NCBI GenBank assembly: GCA_015272395.1
Contig: JACYLQ010000033.1
Coordinates: forward strand, 186,001 to 250,000
Direction: 5' to 3'
Source of the DNA: Calothrix sp. C42_A2020_038
GTDB lineage: Bacteria; Cyanobacteriota; Cyanobacteriia; Cyanobacteriales; Nostocaceae
Length of the DNA: 64,000 nt
Part shown: positions 44,545-52,410 of the stretch, piece by piece
Layout of the letters: each line of letters starts with the position of its first letter
Numbering within the stretch: position 1 is the stretch's first letter
Made by a program: the position numbers and the translations under genes
The notes under the pieces: generated by a model
Databases searched by the model: none
What the model was told of the DNA's origin: nothing
The model's input: only the letters and a program-made list of their open reading frames with translations

Positions 44545-45639
44545 ATGAAAGTAAAATCGCCTGATTTTAACAGCTTAGTAAAGGAGGTCATGAGTGACAG
44601 CCCTTCTATTAAACGTCTTCAAGAATTATCACAAAAAAATGTTGAATTAGCACGTTTAATTGCAAAGAATCCGGCATCTCCTTCTGAATTGCTAAAAATG
44701 ATGGCGAGACGTAGGGATAAAGTTATTTTAAGTAATGTAACAGTAAACCCGAACACTCCGACAGAAGTATTGTTTCAACTGGGCAGAAGATTTCCTGAGC
44801 AATTTTTGAAAAACCCAATATTATCACTATTGTTACTGGAAAACCCGAAACTTTTTCAAGAGATGCCTTTGAGTATACTTGATAGTCTTCGTGATTACAT
44901 TTTGGAACGGTATTACTGTAGCGATACCCAAACTCAAGAGCTTGAAAGTAACTTCATGCTGGCGCCAGATTTTGTTTTACAACAGCTTCTACAACATAAA
45001 AACCATTCACTTCGCTGCTATATTGCCCGACATCCAAACACACCTTTATCTTTTTTGGAGCAACTAGCATCAGATAATTATGATTATGTGCGTCATAATG
45101 TTGCCCTCAACCCAAATACACCTGTTCACTTACTTGAAAAATTGGCAGAAGACACTACTACGTATGTTCGACACTGTGTTGCTAAAAATCCTAATATTTC
45201 GTTAAAACTTATATTGAAATTGGCGGATGATGCAAGTTGTTATGTAAATGAAGGCGTTGTGTATAATCCACACACACCAGCAGCTACAATAGACAATATT
45301 ATAGATAAATTGAAACAGCAGCAATACGGCGATTATACCTTAGCTCGAATTGCAGGAAGTTATGATGTACCAGCTTATGTCCTAGAAAAGTTAGCAGTTT
45401 GCGATATCCGTAGAGTACGCACTTATATTGCATATAACAAAAGAACACCTGAAAAAACGCTCAAGAACATGGCACTAGTCAAAGATGAACATTGGCTAGT
45501 ATTAAGAGAAATAGCGAGAAATCCAGCAACTCCTGTTGAAATTTTGGAACAAATGACCCAAGAACCGAGGAAGAGCATTCGTACTGCTGCCGAGGAAAAT
45601 CTGAGCGTTTCTCAAAAAATTAAAAGTTTTTTGTTGTGA
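44545..45639 (+). CDS. Leucine-rich-repeat-variant (LRV) protein
   Basis: A 364-residue solenoid protein of ~24-residue LRV repeats: LIAKNPASPSELLKMMARRR, VTVNPNTPTEVLFQL, IARHPNTPLSFLEQLASDNY, VALNPNTPVHLLEKLAEDTT, VAKNPNISLKLILKLADDAS, IARNPATPVEILEQM. The repeating (A/N)-x-N-P-x-T-P signature alternates alpha and 3-10 helices. No Fe-S cysteine cluster is seen at the N-terminus. Likely a binding scaffold; partner unknown. Confidence 0.8.
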   Translation: MKVKSPDFNSLVKEVMSDSPSIKRLQELSQKNVELARLIAKNPASPSELLKMMARRRDKVILSNVTVNPNTPTEVLFQLGRRFPEQFLKNPILSLLLLENPKLFQEMPLSILDSLRDYILERYYCSDTQTQELESNFMLAPDFVLQQLLQHKNHSLRCYIARHPNTPLSFLEQLASDNYDYVRHNVALNPNTPVHLLEKLAEDTTTYVRHCVAKNPNISLKLILKLADDASCYVNEGVVYNPHTPAATIDNIIDKLKQQQYGDYTLARIAGSYDVPAYVLEKLAVCDIRRVRTYIAYNKRTPEKTLKNMALVKDEHWLVLREIARNPATPVEILEQMTQEPRKSIRTAAEENLSVSQKIKSFLL

Positions 45640-45973
45640 AGTCGAGAAATTTAGAGACGGAAGCTGACAAATACAATACAAATGTATTGTCTATATTAGA
45701 CATCTCCAAAAAATAAAGAAGACTCCTCTGGTAAACCTCTCCCCTCTTAGGGAAGGGGGGTAAGGGAGTACGTATGAATTTGTAGTTTCAAAATGTTTTC
45801 TGGAGATGTCTATTAATTCTCCAAATTGTAGATTGAACTTTAAGAATACCCCACACATCCTGTGCTTGCGTTGACACCACCCCACAAAAAAATTTTGAGT
45901 ATTTATTTAATTATAAGTCTCTAACGATTTTAAAAATTCGCGCTAACATAGTTGCAAAAATACCTACGTTATA
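45640..45973. other. Intergenic region with a MITE-like element
   Basis: Contains the 116-bp inverted-repeat-bounded element at 45697-45812, with a CCTCTCCCC...GGGGGG hairpin inside; no gene seen. Confidence 0.6.
45697..45812. mobile_element. 116-bp MITE-like element with 12-bp terminal inverted repeats
   Basis: TAGACATCTCCA at 45697-45708 and TGGAGATGTCTA at 45801-45812 are perfect inverted repeats. The inside carries a CTCTCCCCTCTTAGGGAAGGGG hairpin of the dispersed type and no ORF. Confidence 0.5.
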
Positions 45974-46759
45974 ATGACGATAAAATTGCAACAAAAGGAA
46001 AAAATAAAGTCTGTAAAGGGCACTGTACACTTTTTTGTAACAGTGTTGCTTTTTGGTCAAGTTTGGCTGCGTTTTATCCAAGGAAAGACTTGCTACAACA
46101 AAGTCATGGAACACATGGTCAAAGTCGGACCTGGTTCTCTATCCCCAGTTCTACTTGTTAACTGTTTTGCAGGTATGATTTTTACCATTCAAACTGCAAG
46201 AGAGTTAGTTAGATATGGTGCTGTAGAGAGCGTTGGTGGCGCCTTTGCTTTGGCTTTTTGTCGAGAATTGGCGCCGATACTAACAGCAAGCATCATTGCG
46301 GGACAAGTTGGTTCAGCTTTCGCAGCGGAAATAGGTGCAATGCGGGTTACAGAACAAATTGATGCTCTTTATATGCTGCGAACTGATCCAATTAACTACC
46401 TGGTTGTTCCAAGGGTGATTGCATGTTGTTTAATGGTACCAATTGCAACAATCTTCGGCTTAGTAGTGGGAGTCATTGGCGGAATTTTTATCGCCGCACA
46501 ATTCTATCAAATTGTTCCAGAAGTATTTTTAGAATCAATTAGAACTTTTTTACTACCATCGGATTTATTAATTGTGTTGTTTAAAGCGTTGATTTTTGGA
46601 ACGATGGTTGCCGTCAATAGTTGTAGTTGGGGATTACTTACCAGAGGAGGTGTTAAACAAGTTGGAGAAGCTGCGACATCAGCAGTTGTTAGTTCTTGGG
46701 TAGCTATTTTTATGGCTGATTTCTTGATCTCGTTGTTACTTTTGGATAAACCAATATAG
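45974..46759 (+). CDS. MlaE-family ABC lipid transporter permease
   Basis: A 261-residue membrane protein of the MlaE/TGD1 family, the permease of an ABC system moving phospholipids between inner and outer membranes. Five to six membrane segments are visible, with the family core LAPILTASIIAGQVGSAFAA, EIGAMRVTEQIDAL and the C-terminal VNSCSWGLLTRGGVKQVGEA. The ATPase (MlaF-like) and MCE protein genes are not adjacent. ATG 45974 is the first start in frame and gives a normal N-terminus. Confidence 0.9.
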   Translation: MTIKLQQKEKIKSVKGTVHFFVTVLLFGQVWLRFIQGKTCYNKVMEHMVKVGPGSLSPVLLVNCFAGMIFTIQTARELVRYGAVESVGGAFALAFCRELAPILTASIIAGQVGSAFAAEIGAMRVTEQIDALYMLRTDPINYLVVPRVIACCLMVPIATIFGLVVGVIGGIFIAAQFYQIVPEVFLESIRTFLLPSDLLIVLFKALIFGTMVAVNSCSWGLLTRGGVKQVGEAATSAVVSSWVAIFMADFLISLLLLDKPI

Positions 46760-46938
46760 TGGTAGGTATTAGTTTGGGCAGGTTTTACTAACCTGTTCGT
46801 ATCGGAGTTGAAATTTAGTCTGCTAATAACCAACGACTAATAATTAACCATTAAGCTAAAACTAGCCATCAGCTATTAGCGATTAGTTTGTAATTAATTA
46901 AATCTGTTTGTTGATCACGAGACATTCAAGTTTCGACA

Positions 46939-47277
46939 TCAACAGCGCTCATCAAACCGGGTATAGAAACCACCGTATTTAATCCAGTATTGTTTCAATG
47001 TGTGATGAGGTGTATGTAAGCTAGCCTTGGCTTGGTAAAGAATTACTTGACGATGAGGGCCCATCCAAATTTTATTGATGGGTTCAACCGAAATTAAAGT
47101 ACCTCCTAAAGCTTCAACACATTCAGCAAAGCGTTCAATTGTTGTGTATTCAACAGTTTCAAAAATAAAAAAATGACCCGAACAAATTAGATGGCGGCTG
47201 CGAACCCAGCAGCGCATCTTTTTTTCAGCCTGTGGCGGCAACATCTTTGCTTTATTTGGTTTTAATTGTACTAACAT
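46939..47277 (-). CDS. Hypothetical protein in the antenna cluster
   Basis: A 112-residue protein not recognised with certainty. It begins MLVQLKPNKAKMLPPQAEKK and contains SGHFFIFETVEYTTIERFAE followed by CVEALGGTLISVEPINKIWM. The latter distantly recalls the CpcD-type small linker (basic strand, then 'GGxIVSIxP'), which is only a guess. ATG 47277 overlaps the stop of the upstream CpeS-like ORF (ATGTTAG) and has GGTGAG upstream, so translation is coupled. The frame is also open to 47328. Confidence 0.55.
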   Translation of the reverse strand: MLVQLKPNKAKMLPPQAEKKMRCWVRSRHLICSGHFFIFETVEYTTIERFAECVEALGGTLISVEPINKIWMGPHRQVILYQAKASLHTPHHTLKQYWIKYGGFYTRFDERC

Positions 47278-47498
47278 AACTTGCTCACCGCAGGAATGTA
47301 GTTTGCAAAGTTTTGCTTCTGATTCCAAACTATATCAAAGTCGTATATCTTGCAAATTTCTACTATCGTTGGGTCATATATTGCCCATGCCATATTAATG
47401 ATTGAGATTTCTTTACAATCGCTGAAAATAAAGTTATGAGAGTTTTCTTGCGACTGCCATCGTCCGAAAAAAGGTTTAAATAATTCGGTAATGTTCAT
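47271..47498 (-). CDS. Short CpeS/CpcS-like protein (N-terminal part of a bilin lyase)
   Basis: Only 75 aa, yet it aligns with the beginning of the CpeS/CpcS bilin-lyase family: MNITELFKPFFGRWQSQENS then HNFIF and later DPTIVEICKIYDFD. The family normally has about 170-200 residues, so two thirds, including most of the bilin-binding barrel, is missing. It may be a decayed lyase gene or a small derived protein. The next gene starts inside its stop region. Confidence 0.6.
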   Translation of the reverse strand: MNITELFKPFFGRWQSQENSHNFIFSDCKEISIINMAWAIYDPTIVEICKIYDFDIVWNQKQNFANYIPAVSKLC

Positions 47499-47851
47499 AA
47501 CAAAACAAGTTTTAAAAGTAAATTAAAATATTTACAATCTTGAATTGCTTAGAACCATGCCCTCTCTAAAACTTAATATCTACGACTAGAAATAAAAGTA
47601 GTAGTAGGCACGATTCAAGTCGCTTTTAAAAGTTATCTACAAGGCTTTTTTGTACTTAAGCCAGTTTTCAGCCCAAGAAATCATTGTGTATAACATGTCA
47701 GGTGTCTTGAGGTAATAGCTTCATTCGATGACAAAGTATAGTCCTTTACATTTTATCATTGATATCTATAGGTGTATATTTATGTTTAATCAAATTGGAA
47801 CTAAAGGTGCTTGTGTAATGCCATAGCTTAGGCGCCTGGAATTTAGAACTT
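47499..47851. other. Intergenic region between the two CpeS-like genes
   Basis: 353 bp, AT-rich, no gene seen; the promoter for the short CpeS-like pair should be here. Confidence 0.5.
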
Positions 47852-48403
47852 CTACTTTTTCTGTTCAACCCCAAATCCCACCAGTACAACTTCTTCAAGG
47901 GGTTTTCCATCAGTGGGACGCTGATAAGTGAGAATACGACGTATGCGTAAATTTGGGTTAATCATAGTGATTGAGTCAACCGCAATTACACGGGTATAGT
48001 TAGTAGTCATTAGCAATTCACGCTTACTAGTATCGAAGCGAAAATCAGCAATTATTGGTCGTTCTTCTTCATAAGCTCGGTCTCTTAGATATTTTCCTTG
48101 TAAAACTGTTGACTCTTGTGCTTCAGTGACAAATAACATATTTAATTGCTGCGAAACTTTTTCACCTTTTTCAGAAACTGTTTGAAACTGAAGGTGATAC
48201 CCAGGTAAGCTGGAAACATGAGGCGGTATCTTAAAAGCATTATCAGCAAGCACTTTGAGTTTGAGTGTTTCCGTTAGTGGTTCGACAACAAACTCAGTGT
48301 ATGAACGTTCGACTTCTTGTTTCGTTAGATAATGATAAGTACGTTCCGTAGACCAGTTGCCAACACAATCATTAAAAAATTGCTGAAATTCAGAGGTAGA
48401 CAT
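47852..48403 (-). CDS. CpeS/CpcS-family phycobiliprotein lyase-like protein
   Basis: A 183-residue lipocalin-fold protein of the CpeS/CpcS family, which attaches bilins to cysteines of phycobiliproteins. The start is MSTSEFQQFFNDCVGNWSTE followed by RTYHYLTKQEVERSYTEF, and the barrel strands GYHLQFQTVSEKGEKVSQQL and LQGKYLRDRAYEEERPIIAD are visible. The close phycobiliprotein-like gene at 48499 is the natural client. ATG 48403 is chosen over the upstream frame start at 48427. Confidence 0.75.
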   Translation of the reverse strand: MSTSEFQQFFNDCVGNWSTERTYHYLTKQEVERSYTEFVVEPLTETLKLKVLADNAFKIPPHVSSLPGYHLQFQTVSEKGEKVSQQLNMLFVTEAQESTVLQGKYLRDRAYEEERPIIADFRFDTSKRELLMTTNYTRVIAVDSITMINPNLRIRRILTYQRPTDGKPLEEVVLVGFGVEQKK

Positions 48404-48498
48404 AATACAAAATACCTTTACTTGCAAGTCTTCTGACTCAGTTATAAAAGACTTACCTCATTCACTACTCAGTATTCTTGAGGAGGAGGAAGAGGGTG

Positions 48499-49089
48499 TC
48501 ACTTACACTCAGACGCTTTAAAAGCAGCCATTTTTTGGATTAAATGGTCAAAATATGGCGCCAGGACAGCTTGTTTACTCACATCACAACGTTTTAAGCT
48601 CGCGGTTTTAATGCCTTCTAACCCGATAACCATTGCATCCAATGGCACTTTCAACTCTTCATACAACAATTTCATATAGTACAATCCTTCAGAACTGGTA
48701 TATTCTGTATGCTGCCCGCTGATACCGTAAGTAATACAGCGCTCGAAGTGCCAAAAATCACGCCAGCAAGCTGCTGCTCGTTCGGCTGGGTACAGACCAC
48801 CACCGGGACTGGTAATATCAGGAAAAGTGGCTAAAACTTTTTCGCGCGCTTCGTCTACTATCTCATTTACATGGTCGCGTAAGTACTTTACAACCGAAAT
48901 AAACTCACTGTTATGCGGTGCAAGCACCTGAATTTGTTGTAAGTCTTCGTCTGTAAGATACCGGAAAGCATCATCTGCGGCTTGGAATATTTGTATAGCT
49001 TCGCTAGGGTGGGTTTGTTGCCATTGTGCAAAACTTACAATCCTAGCTTTCGCAATCAGTTCTTTAACTCTCTCAGTCAATTCAGCCAT
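48499..49089 (-). CDS. Phycobiliprotein-related protein (AplA-like)
   Basis: A 196-residue globin-fold protein related to allophycocyanin subunits. C108 in LYPAERAAACWRDFWHFERC is at the place of the chromophore cysteine, and the following ITYGISG corresponds to the T-Y-A-hydrophobic stretch of phycobiliproteins. The rest is diverged enough that it is unlikely to be a normal phycobilisome subunit; AplA of Fremyella, a phycobiliprotein without light-harvesting role, is the nearest concept known to me. Start ATG 49089 (MAELTERVKELIAKARIVSF); the frame is open to 49131. It is 95 bp upstream of the lyase-like gene. Confidence 0.75.
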   Translation of the reverse strand: MAELTERVKELIAKARIVSFAQWQQTHPSEAIQIFQAADDAFRYLTDEDLQQIQVLAPHNSEFISVVKYLRDHVNEIVDEAREKVLATFPDITSPGGGLYPAERAAACWRDFWHFERCITYGISGQHTEYTSSEGLYYMKLLYEELKVPLDAMVIGLEGIKTASLKRCDVSKQAVLAPYFDHLIQKMAAFKASECK

Positions 49090-49429
49090 CGCTTCATGTC
49101 TATTAATTGTTAAGAATATTATGAACAACAAAAAAATATTAATCTTGATTTTGATATTTTATCTCTATTTCTAAATGCTTGAAAAATTCCGACATTTTGG
49201 ATATGCCACTTTTTTAAATACTTATAACTAAAGATGCAGAACTTTCTAACACTATTCACTTAAGGATTGAATCTTCCCAACTGGGTTTGTTAAACACCAG
49301 ATTCGTGACTTGGACGGTTTTATCTACATTTTGGTGCGGTTTACTACACTTACCCACTTTGTCAAATCTTTGCAATAATTGTTTACAGAGATTAATAAAA
49401 AGTTACATATTCTCACAAGGAAGGGCAAA
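49090..49429. other. Divergent promoter region of the antenna cluster
   Basis: Separates the phycobiliprotein-like gene (leftwards) from the HLIP gene (rightwards). AT-rich, with no clear operator seen; likely houses light- or stress-responsive promoters. Confidence 0.5.
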
Positions 49430-49642
49430 ATGACAGGAAGAGGTTTCAGTATGAATGAGCGCGCGCAGGTAAACAGCTACGCGATTGAGCCAAAAGTCTA
49501 TGTTGATGCAACTCCTAAGTTTGGCTTTACTGAGTATGCAGAAAAACTAAACGGTCGTTTGGCGATGATTGGATTCGTTTCGCTGATAGCGATAGAAGTA
49601 CTTACGGGACATGGCTTTATTGCGTGGTTGAGCAACACATAA
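49430..49642 (+). CDS. High-light-inducible protein (HLIP/SCP, Lhc-like)
   Basis: A 70-residue single-helix chlorophyll-binding protein of the thylakoid, protecting photosystems under excess light. The Lhc motif is [20 protein letters not shown], with the E-x-x-N-G-R-x-A-M chlorophyll ligands. ATG 49430 is preceded by AAGGAAGGG, which decides the start over the open frame to 49379. It is 55 bp upstream of a second small membrane protein gene, presumably on one transcript. Confidence 0.92.
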   Translation: MTGRGFSMNERAQVNSYAIEPKVYVDATPKFGFTEYAEKLNGRLAMIGFVSLIAIEVLTGHGFIAWLSNT

Positions 49643-49697
49643 ATTCGAGTATCAAGTTACGAGCAAGTAGTAAACAACATTAACTTTGGAGAAAATT

Positions 49698-49937
49698 ATG
49701 AGAACTGATTTTGATTTCCCTACTAAAAACTTGATTGGGCCTGTTGTATTTCGTCCTGACTTTAATGATGGTCAGATAATCGACGTTAACCAAGCTTGGT
49801 CTTTATTTTTCACCGCAGGTCAAGATGATAATGTACTCGGACAGCAACGTGAGTTAGGTAGATTCTTTACCAATACCTTGATTGCCATTGGAACTGCTGG
49901 AATTCTTTGGGGTGCCAGTTTTGCGAATTTTGTTTAG
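49698..49937 (+). CDS. Small one-helix membrane protein beside the HLIP gene
   Basis: A 79-residue protein without a recognised family. The N-terminal half is hydrophilic (MRTDFDFPTKNLIGPVVFRP) and one membrane helix lies near the C-terminus (NTLIAIGTAGILWGASFANF). No E-x-x-N-x-R chlorophyll motif is present. GGAG lies six bases before ATG 49698. Pairing with the HLIP gene suggests a role in the same photoprotective complex, by position only. Confidence 0.75.
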   Translation: MRTDFDFPTKNLIGPVVFRPDFNDGQIIDVNQAWSLFFTAGQDDNVLGQQRELGRFFTNTLIAIGTAGILWGASFANFV

Positions 49938-49984
49938 TGCTTATGAGCGGTTTTGATTCCCGACTTCCTCAAGAAGTTGGGAAT

Positions 49985-50479
49985 CTAGTTTAATCTTTGT
50001 AGCGGATTAATAAAAGTCCATCTATCATTGGACTTCCTAAGCATCCATCCTGTAACTTCATACTCTTTATTATCTTTGATGTAAACAATCTCAGTTCGGC
50101 TTTCGTGTAAAGAAGTTGGCAAACCTTGACAATCTTTAATTGTAATTCTTTCATAATATTTTTGTTTGTCTAAAGAAAAGTAGTCAATTCCGTTTTGATA
50201 TTGGTTTGACTGAATAATCTGAGTGAAGTCTTGGTCTGTAAGTTGAGATTCCGTCTTGGCAGGAAAGTAGTAGTAAGAATTAGAAGAATTTTCTTGTTTG
50301 TCTTTGGAGTATACTTTGCAGGCAAAAAAACCACCATGTGACTCAATTTTCACAGGTTTTAGTGACTGTGGATTTTGAGCAAAGTTAGAATCAGCCGAGT
50401 TGGAATTTGCCGCGCATCCACCTAAATGTATATATATAGATATAGAACTTAATAATAAAATCTGATACCAGTTATTCAT
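49985..50479 (-). CDS. Putative lipoprotein, hypothetical
   Basis: A 164-residue exported protein with a lipoprotein signal: hydrophobic QILLLSSISIYI followed by the lipobox HLGGC (Cys22). The mature part is hydrophilic, with ITIKDCQGLPTSLHESRTEI, and no known domain. ATG 50479 is chosen because it begins right before the signal peptide; the frame is open to 50536. Confidence 0.65.
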   Translation of the reverse strand: MNNWYQILLLSSISIYIHLGGCAANSNSADSNFAQNPQSLKPVKIESHGGFFACKVYSKDKQENSSNSYYYFPAKTESQLTDQDFTQIIQSNQYQNGIDYFSLDKQKYYERITIKDCQGLPTSLHESRTEIVYIKDNKEYEVTGWMLRKSNDRWTFINPLQRLN

Positions 50480-50931
50480 ATTTAATTTAAGCAACACACA
50501 GCACGTTTTGGTTAAGACCCTCCTTTGGTATAACACCGTCTTGCTTGTGCAATGCCGTGTTTTTAAAGGGTATGGTGTAATACAGGCGCAAATATCGCGC
50601 GTGTTTACTCACCATTGTGACGACGTAATATTAAAGCTTGTTTCCCAAAAATTACGCAGGTTATTACGATATATGTAGCTAATAGCATCAGGGATGTAAC
50701 TTGTTCGCCAAGCAACCATGCTGAAATAAAAAGTTAGAAGTTAGGAGTTATGAATAAAATTGTTAAATGATTATTATTACAGTAACCTAATACATTCTGT
50801 CCTAGTGTTACGCCAATTTATACCCTAGCGATTATTTTATACTGATTGAAATACCCAAGGCTGTTGAAAAAGCCTTTTCTATTGCTAGTTAAATTGTTGT
50901 TTTTGCCGAGCAATCGCGGAGAGAGATATGA
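50480..50931. other. Intergenic region
   Basis: 452 bp, no gene supported. AT-rich with one GCGCGC; no tRNA or repeat recognised. Confidence 0.5.
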
Positions 50932-51693
50932 CTAGCGTAAATAACTGGCGCCATTCACATCAACAATAGTGTCTGTTAAAAATTCTGAACCTGGTGAAGC
51001 TAAAAATAATACTGTGTGTGCAATTTCTTCAGGACAAGCAACACGATTTAATGGACTTTGTTGTCTGATAAAATCTCCTGCTGGACTTTCTAAAACTGCG
51101 CGCGACATTTCTGTTTCGACAAAACCTGGAGCTACTGCGGTCACAAATATATTATGTGGCGCCAAATATTGAGCTAATGATTGACTAAAAGAATTAAGAG
51201 CAGCTTTACTAGCACCATATGCAGTAGCTGTTGGTTCCCCTCTAAATGCGCCGCGTGAAGTTATATTAATTATGCGTCCACTCTGTCGTTCTATCATATG
51301 TTTGGCAACACAATACGATACATTTGCGGTACCCAGTAAGTTAACATTTATAGTTTGCTGCCATACTGTTTGCCAATCTTCATAGCTGGTTTGATGTAAA
51401 GGATGTTCTTGATAAATACCTGCATTATTAACCAAAATATCAATTTGACCAAATTCATTTAACGTTGAAGTTACCATTTTCTCAACCGCTACAGGGTTGG
51501 CAAGGTTTGCTCCCACTATAATATGTCCTGTACCTGCTAGAGAATTGCGTACATTATCAGCAGTATCACCTTGCTGATAATAATGTACTGCTACATGGGC
51601 ACCACAGGAAGCAAAACTAGTTGCTATTGCTTCTCCTATTCCTCGTGAGGCGCCTGTAACTAACACTGTTTTTCCTTGGAAATCAAATGTCAT
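50932..51693 (-). CDS. Short-chain dehydrogenase/reductase (SDR)
   Basis: A classical SDR of 253 aa. The NAD(P)-binding TGASRGIGEAI is near the N-terminus, with NNAG in ILVNNAGIYQ, catalytic Ser in RIINITSRG and Y-x-x-x-K in TAYGASKAALNS. The C-terminal VAPGFVETEMS, EEIAHTVLFLAS and DTIVDVNGA resemble FabG-type 3-ketoacyl reductases, but no fatty-acid genes are adjacent, so the substrate is open. Start ATG 51693 preferred; another in-frame start lies at 51714. Confidence 0.88.
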   Translation of the reverse strand: MTFDFQGKTVLVTGASRGIGEAIATSFASCGAHVAVHYYQQGDTADNVRNSLAGTGHIIVGANLANPVAVEKMVTSTLNEFGQIDILVNNAGIYQEHPLHQTSYEDWQTVWQQTINVNLLGTANVSYCVAKHMIERQSGRIINITSRGAFRGEPTATAYGASKAALNSFSQSLAQYLAPHNIFVTAVAPGFVETEMSRAVLESPAGDFIRQQSPLNRVACPEEIAHTVLFLASPGSEFLTDTIVDVNGASYLR

Positions 51694-51728
51694 CATAGCC
51701 GATACCGAACACAATTAGAAAAACAATA

Positions 51729-51756
51729 GTAGAGACGTTACATATAACGTCTCCAC
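51729..51756. repeat. Dispersed 28-bp palindromic repeat, copy 2
   Basis: GTAGAGACGTTA-CATA-TAACGTCTCCAC, an almost perfect hairpin. Relatives are at 6453-6480 and 60565-60594. Confidence 0.65.
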
Positions 51757-51792
51757 AAGGATAATATTTCATCCATGCTGTTGAAGCGTTAA

Positions 51793-52287
51793 TTAAAATC
51801 GTAGACCAACACCACCTTGTAACGAGAGTGCAGTACCACCACCATTACGTAAAGCATCAAAAGCAATAATGGCATTACCAAAAATTACGGTGTTACTGTT
51901 GGGAACTACGTAATCGACTCCTGGTTGTAGCGCAAAGCTAATCTTATTACCAACAGGAGAGGGGTCATTACCACCAGCCAGTACTAATCCGGCGCCGATA
52001 TAAGCATCTGTTTGCCAGTTTAAGGGAAAATCATAAGATACTGTAGGTACAACTGCTGCACTTTGACCAATCAATGCTTGGGCACGGAATGATACAGGTG
52101 TTTCCAAAAGCTTGTAACGAACTGCTAAAACACCTCCAATTTGGGCGCCATCCGAAAGTCCGACAGCTGGACCAACACCCACATAACTTCCATATGCAAC
52201 TTGTGCATTAGCAGGCTCAGAGAACTGCATGATACCAAACAGCGAACCAGCAGCCAAAAGCGATATTAAATATTTAAGATGCCTCAT
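51793..52287 (-). CDS. Probable outer-membrane beta-barrel protein
   Basis: A 164-residue exported protein with a clear signal peptide ending in SEPANA-QVAYG. The mature part consists of alternating short amphipathic strands rich in G, A and V (VGVGPAVGLSDGAQIGGVLA, LQGGVGLRF) and ends in Phe, the hallmark of outer-membrane beta-barrels. Function unknown; probably a small porin-like or OmpA/W-like protein. ATG 52287 chosen because the signal peptide begins there. Confidence 0.7.
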   Translation of the reverse strand: MRHLKYLISLLAAGSLFGIMQFSEPANAQVAYGSYVGVGPAVGLSDGAQIGGVLAVRYKLLETPVSFRAQALIGQSAAVVPTVSYDFPLNWQTDAYIGAGLVLAGGNDPSPVGNKISFALQPGVDYVVPNSNTVIFGNAIIAFDALRNGGGTALSLQGGVGLRF

Positions 52288-52410
52288 TTCCCTACTCCTC
52301 ACACGATTTTGGATTTGAGAATAATAAATCCTACCCCACACCTCCCCGTTAACGGGCAGGGGTCGTACAAGTGGGGGTGGGGTATGTTAGTCTCTACTCT
52401 CATTTATACA

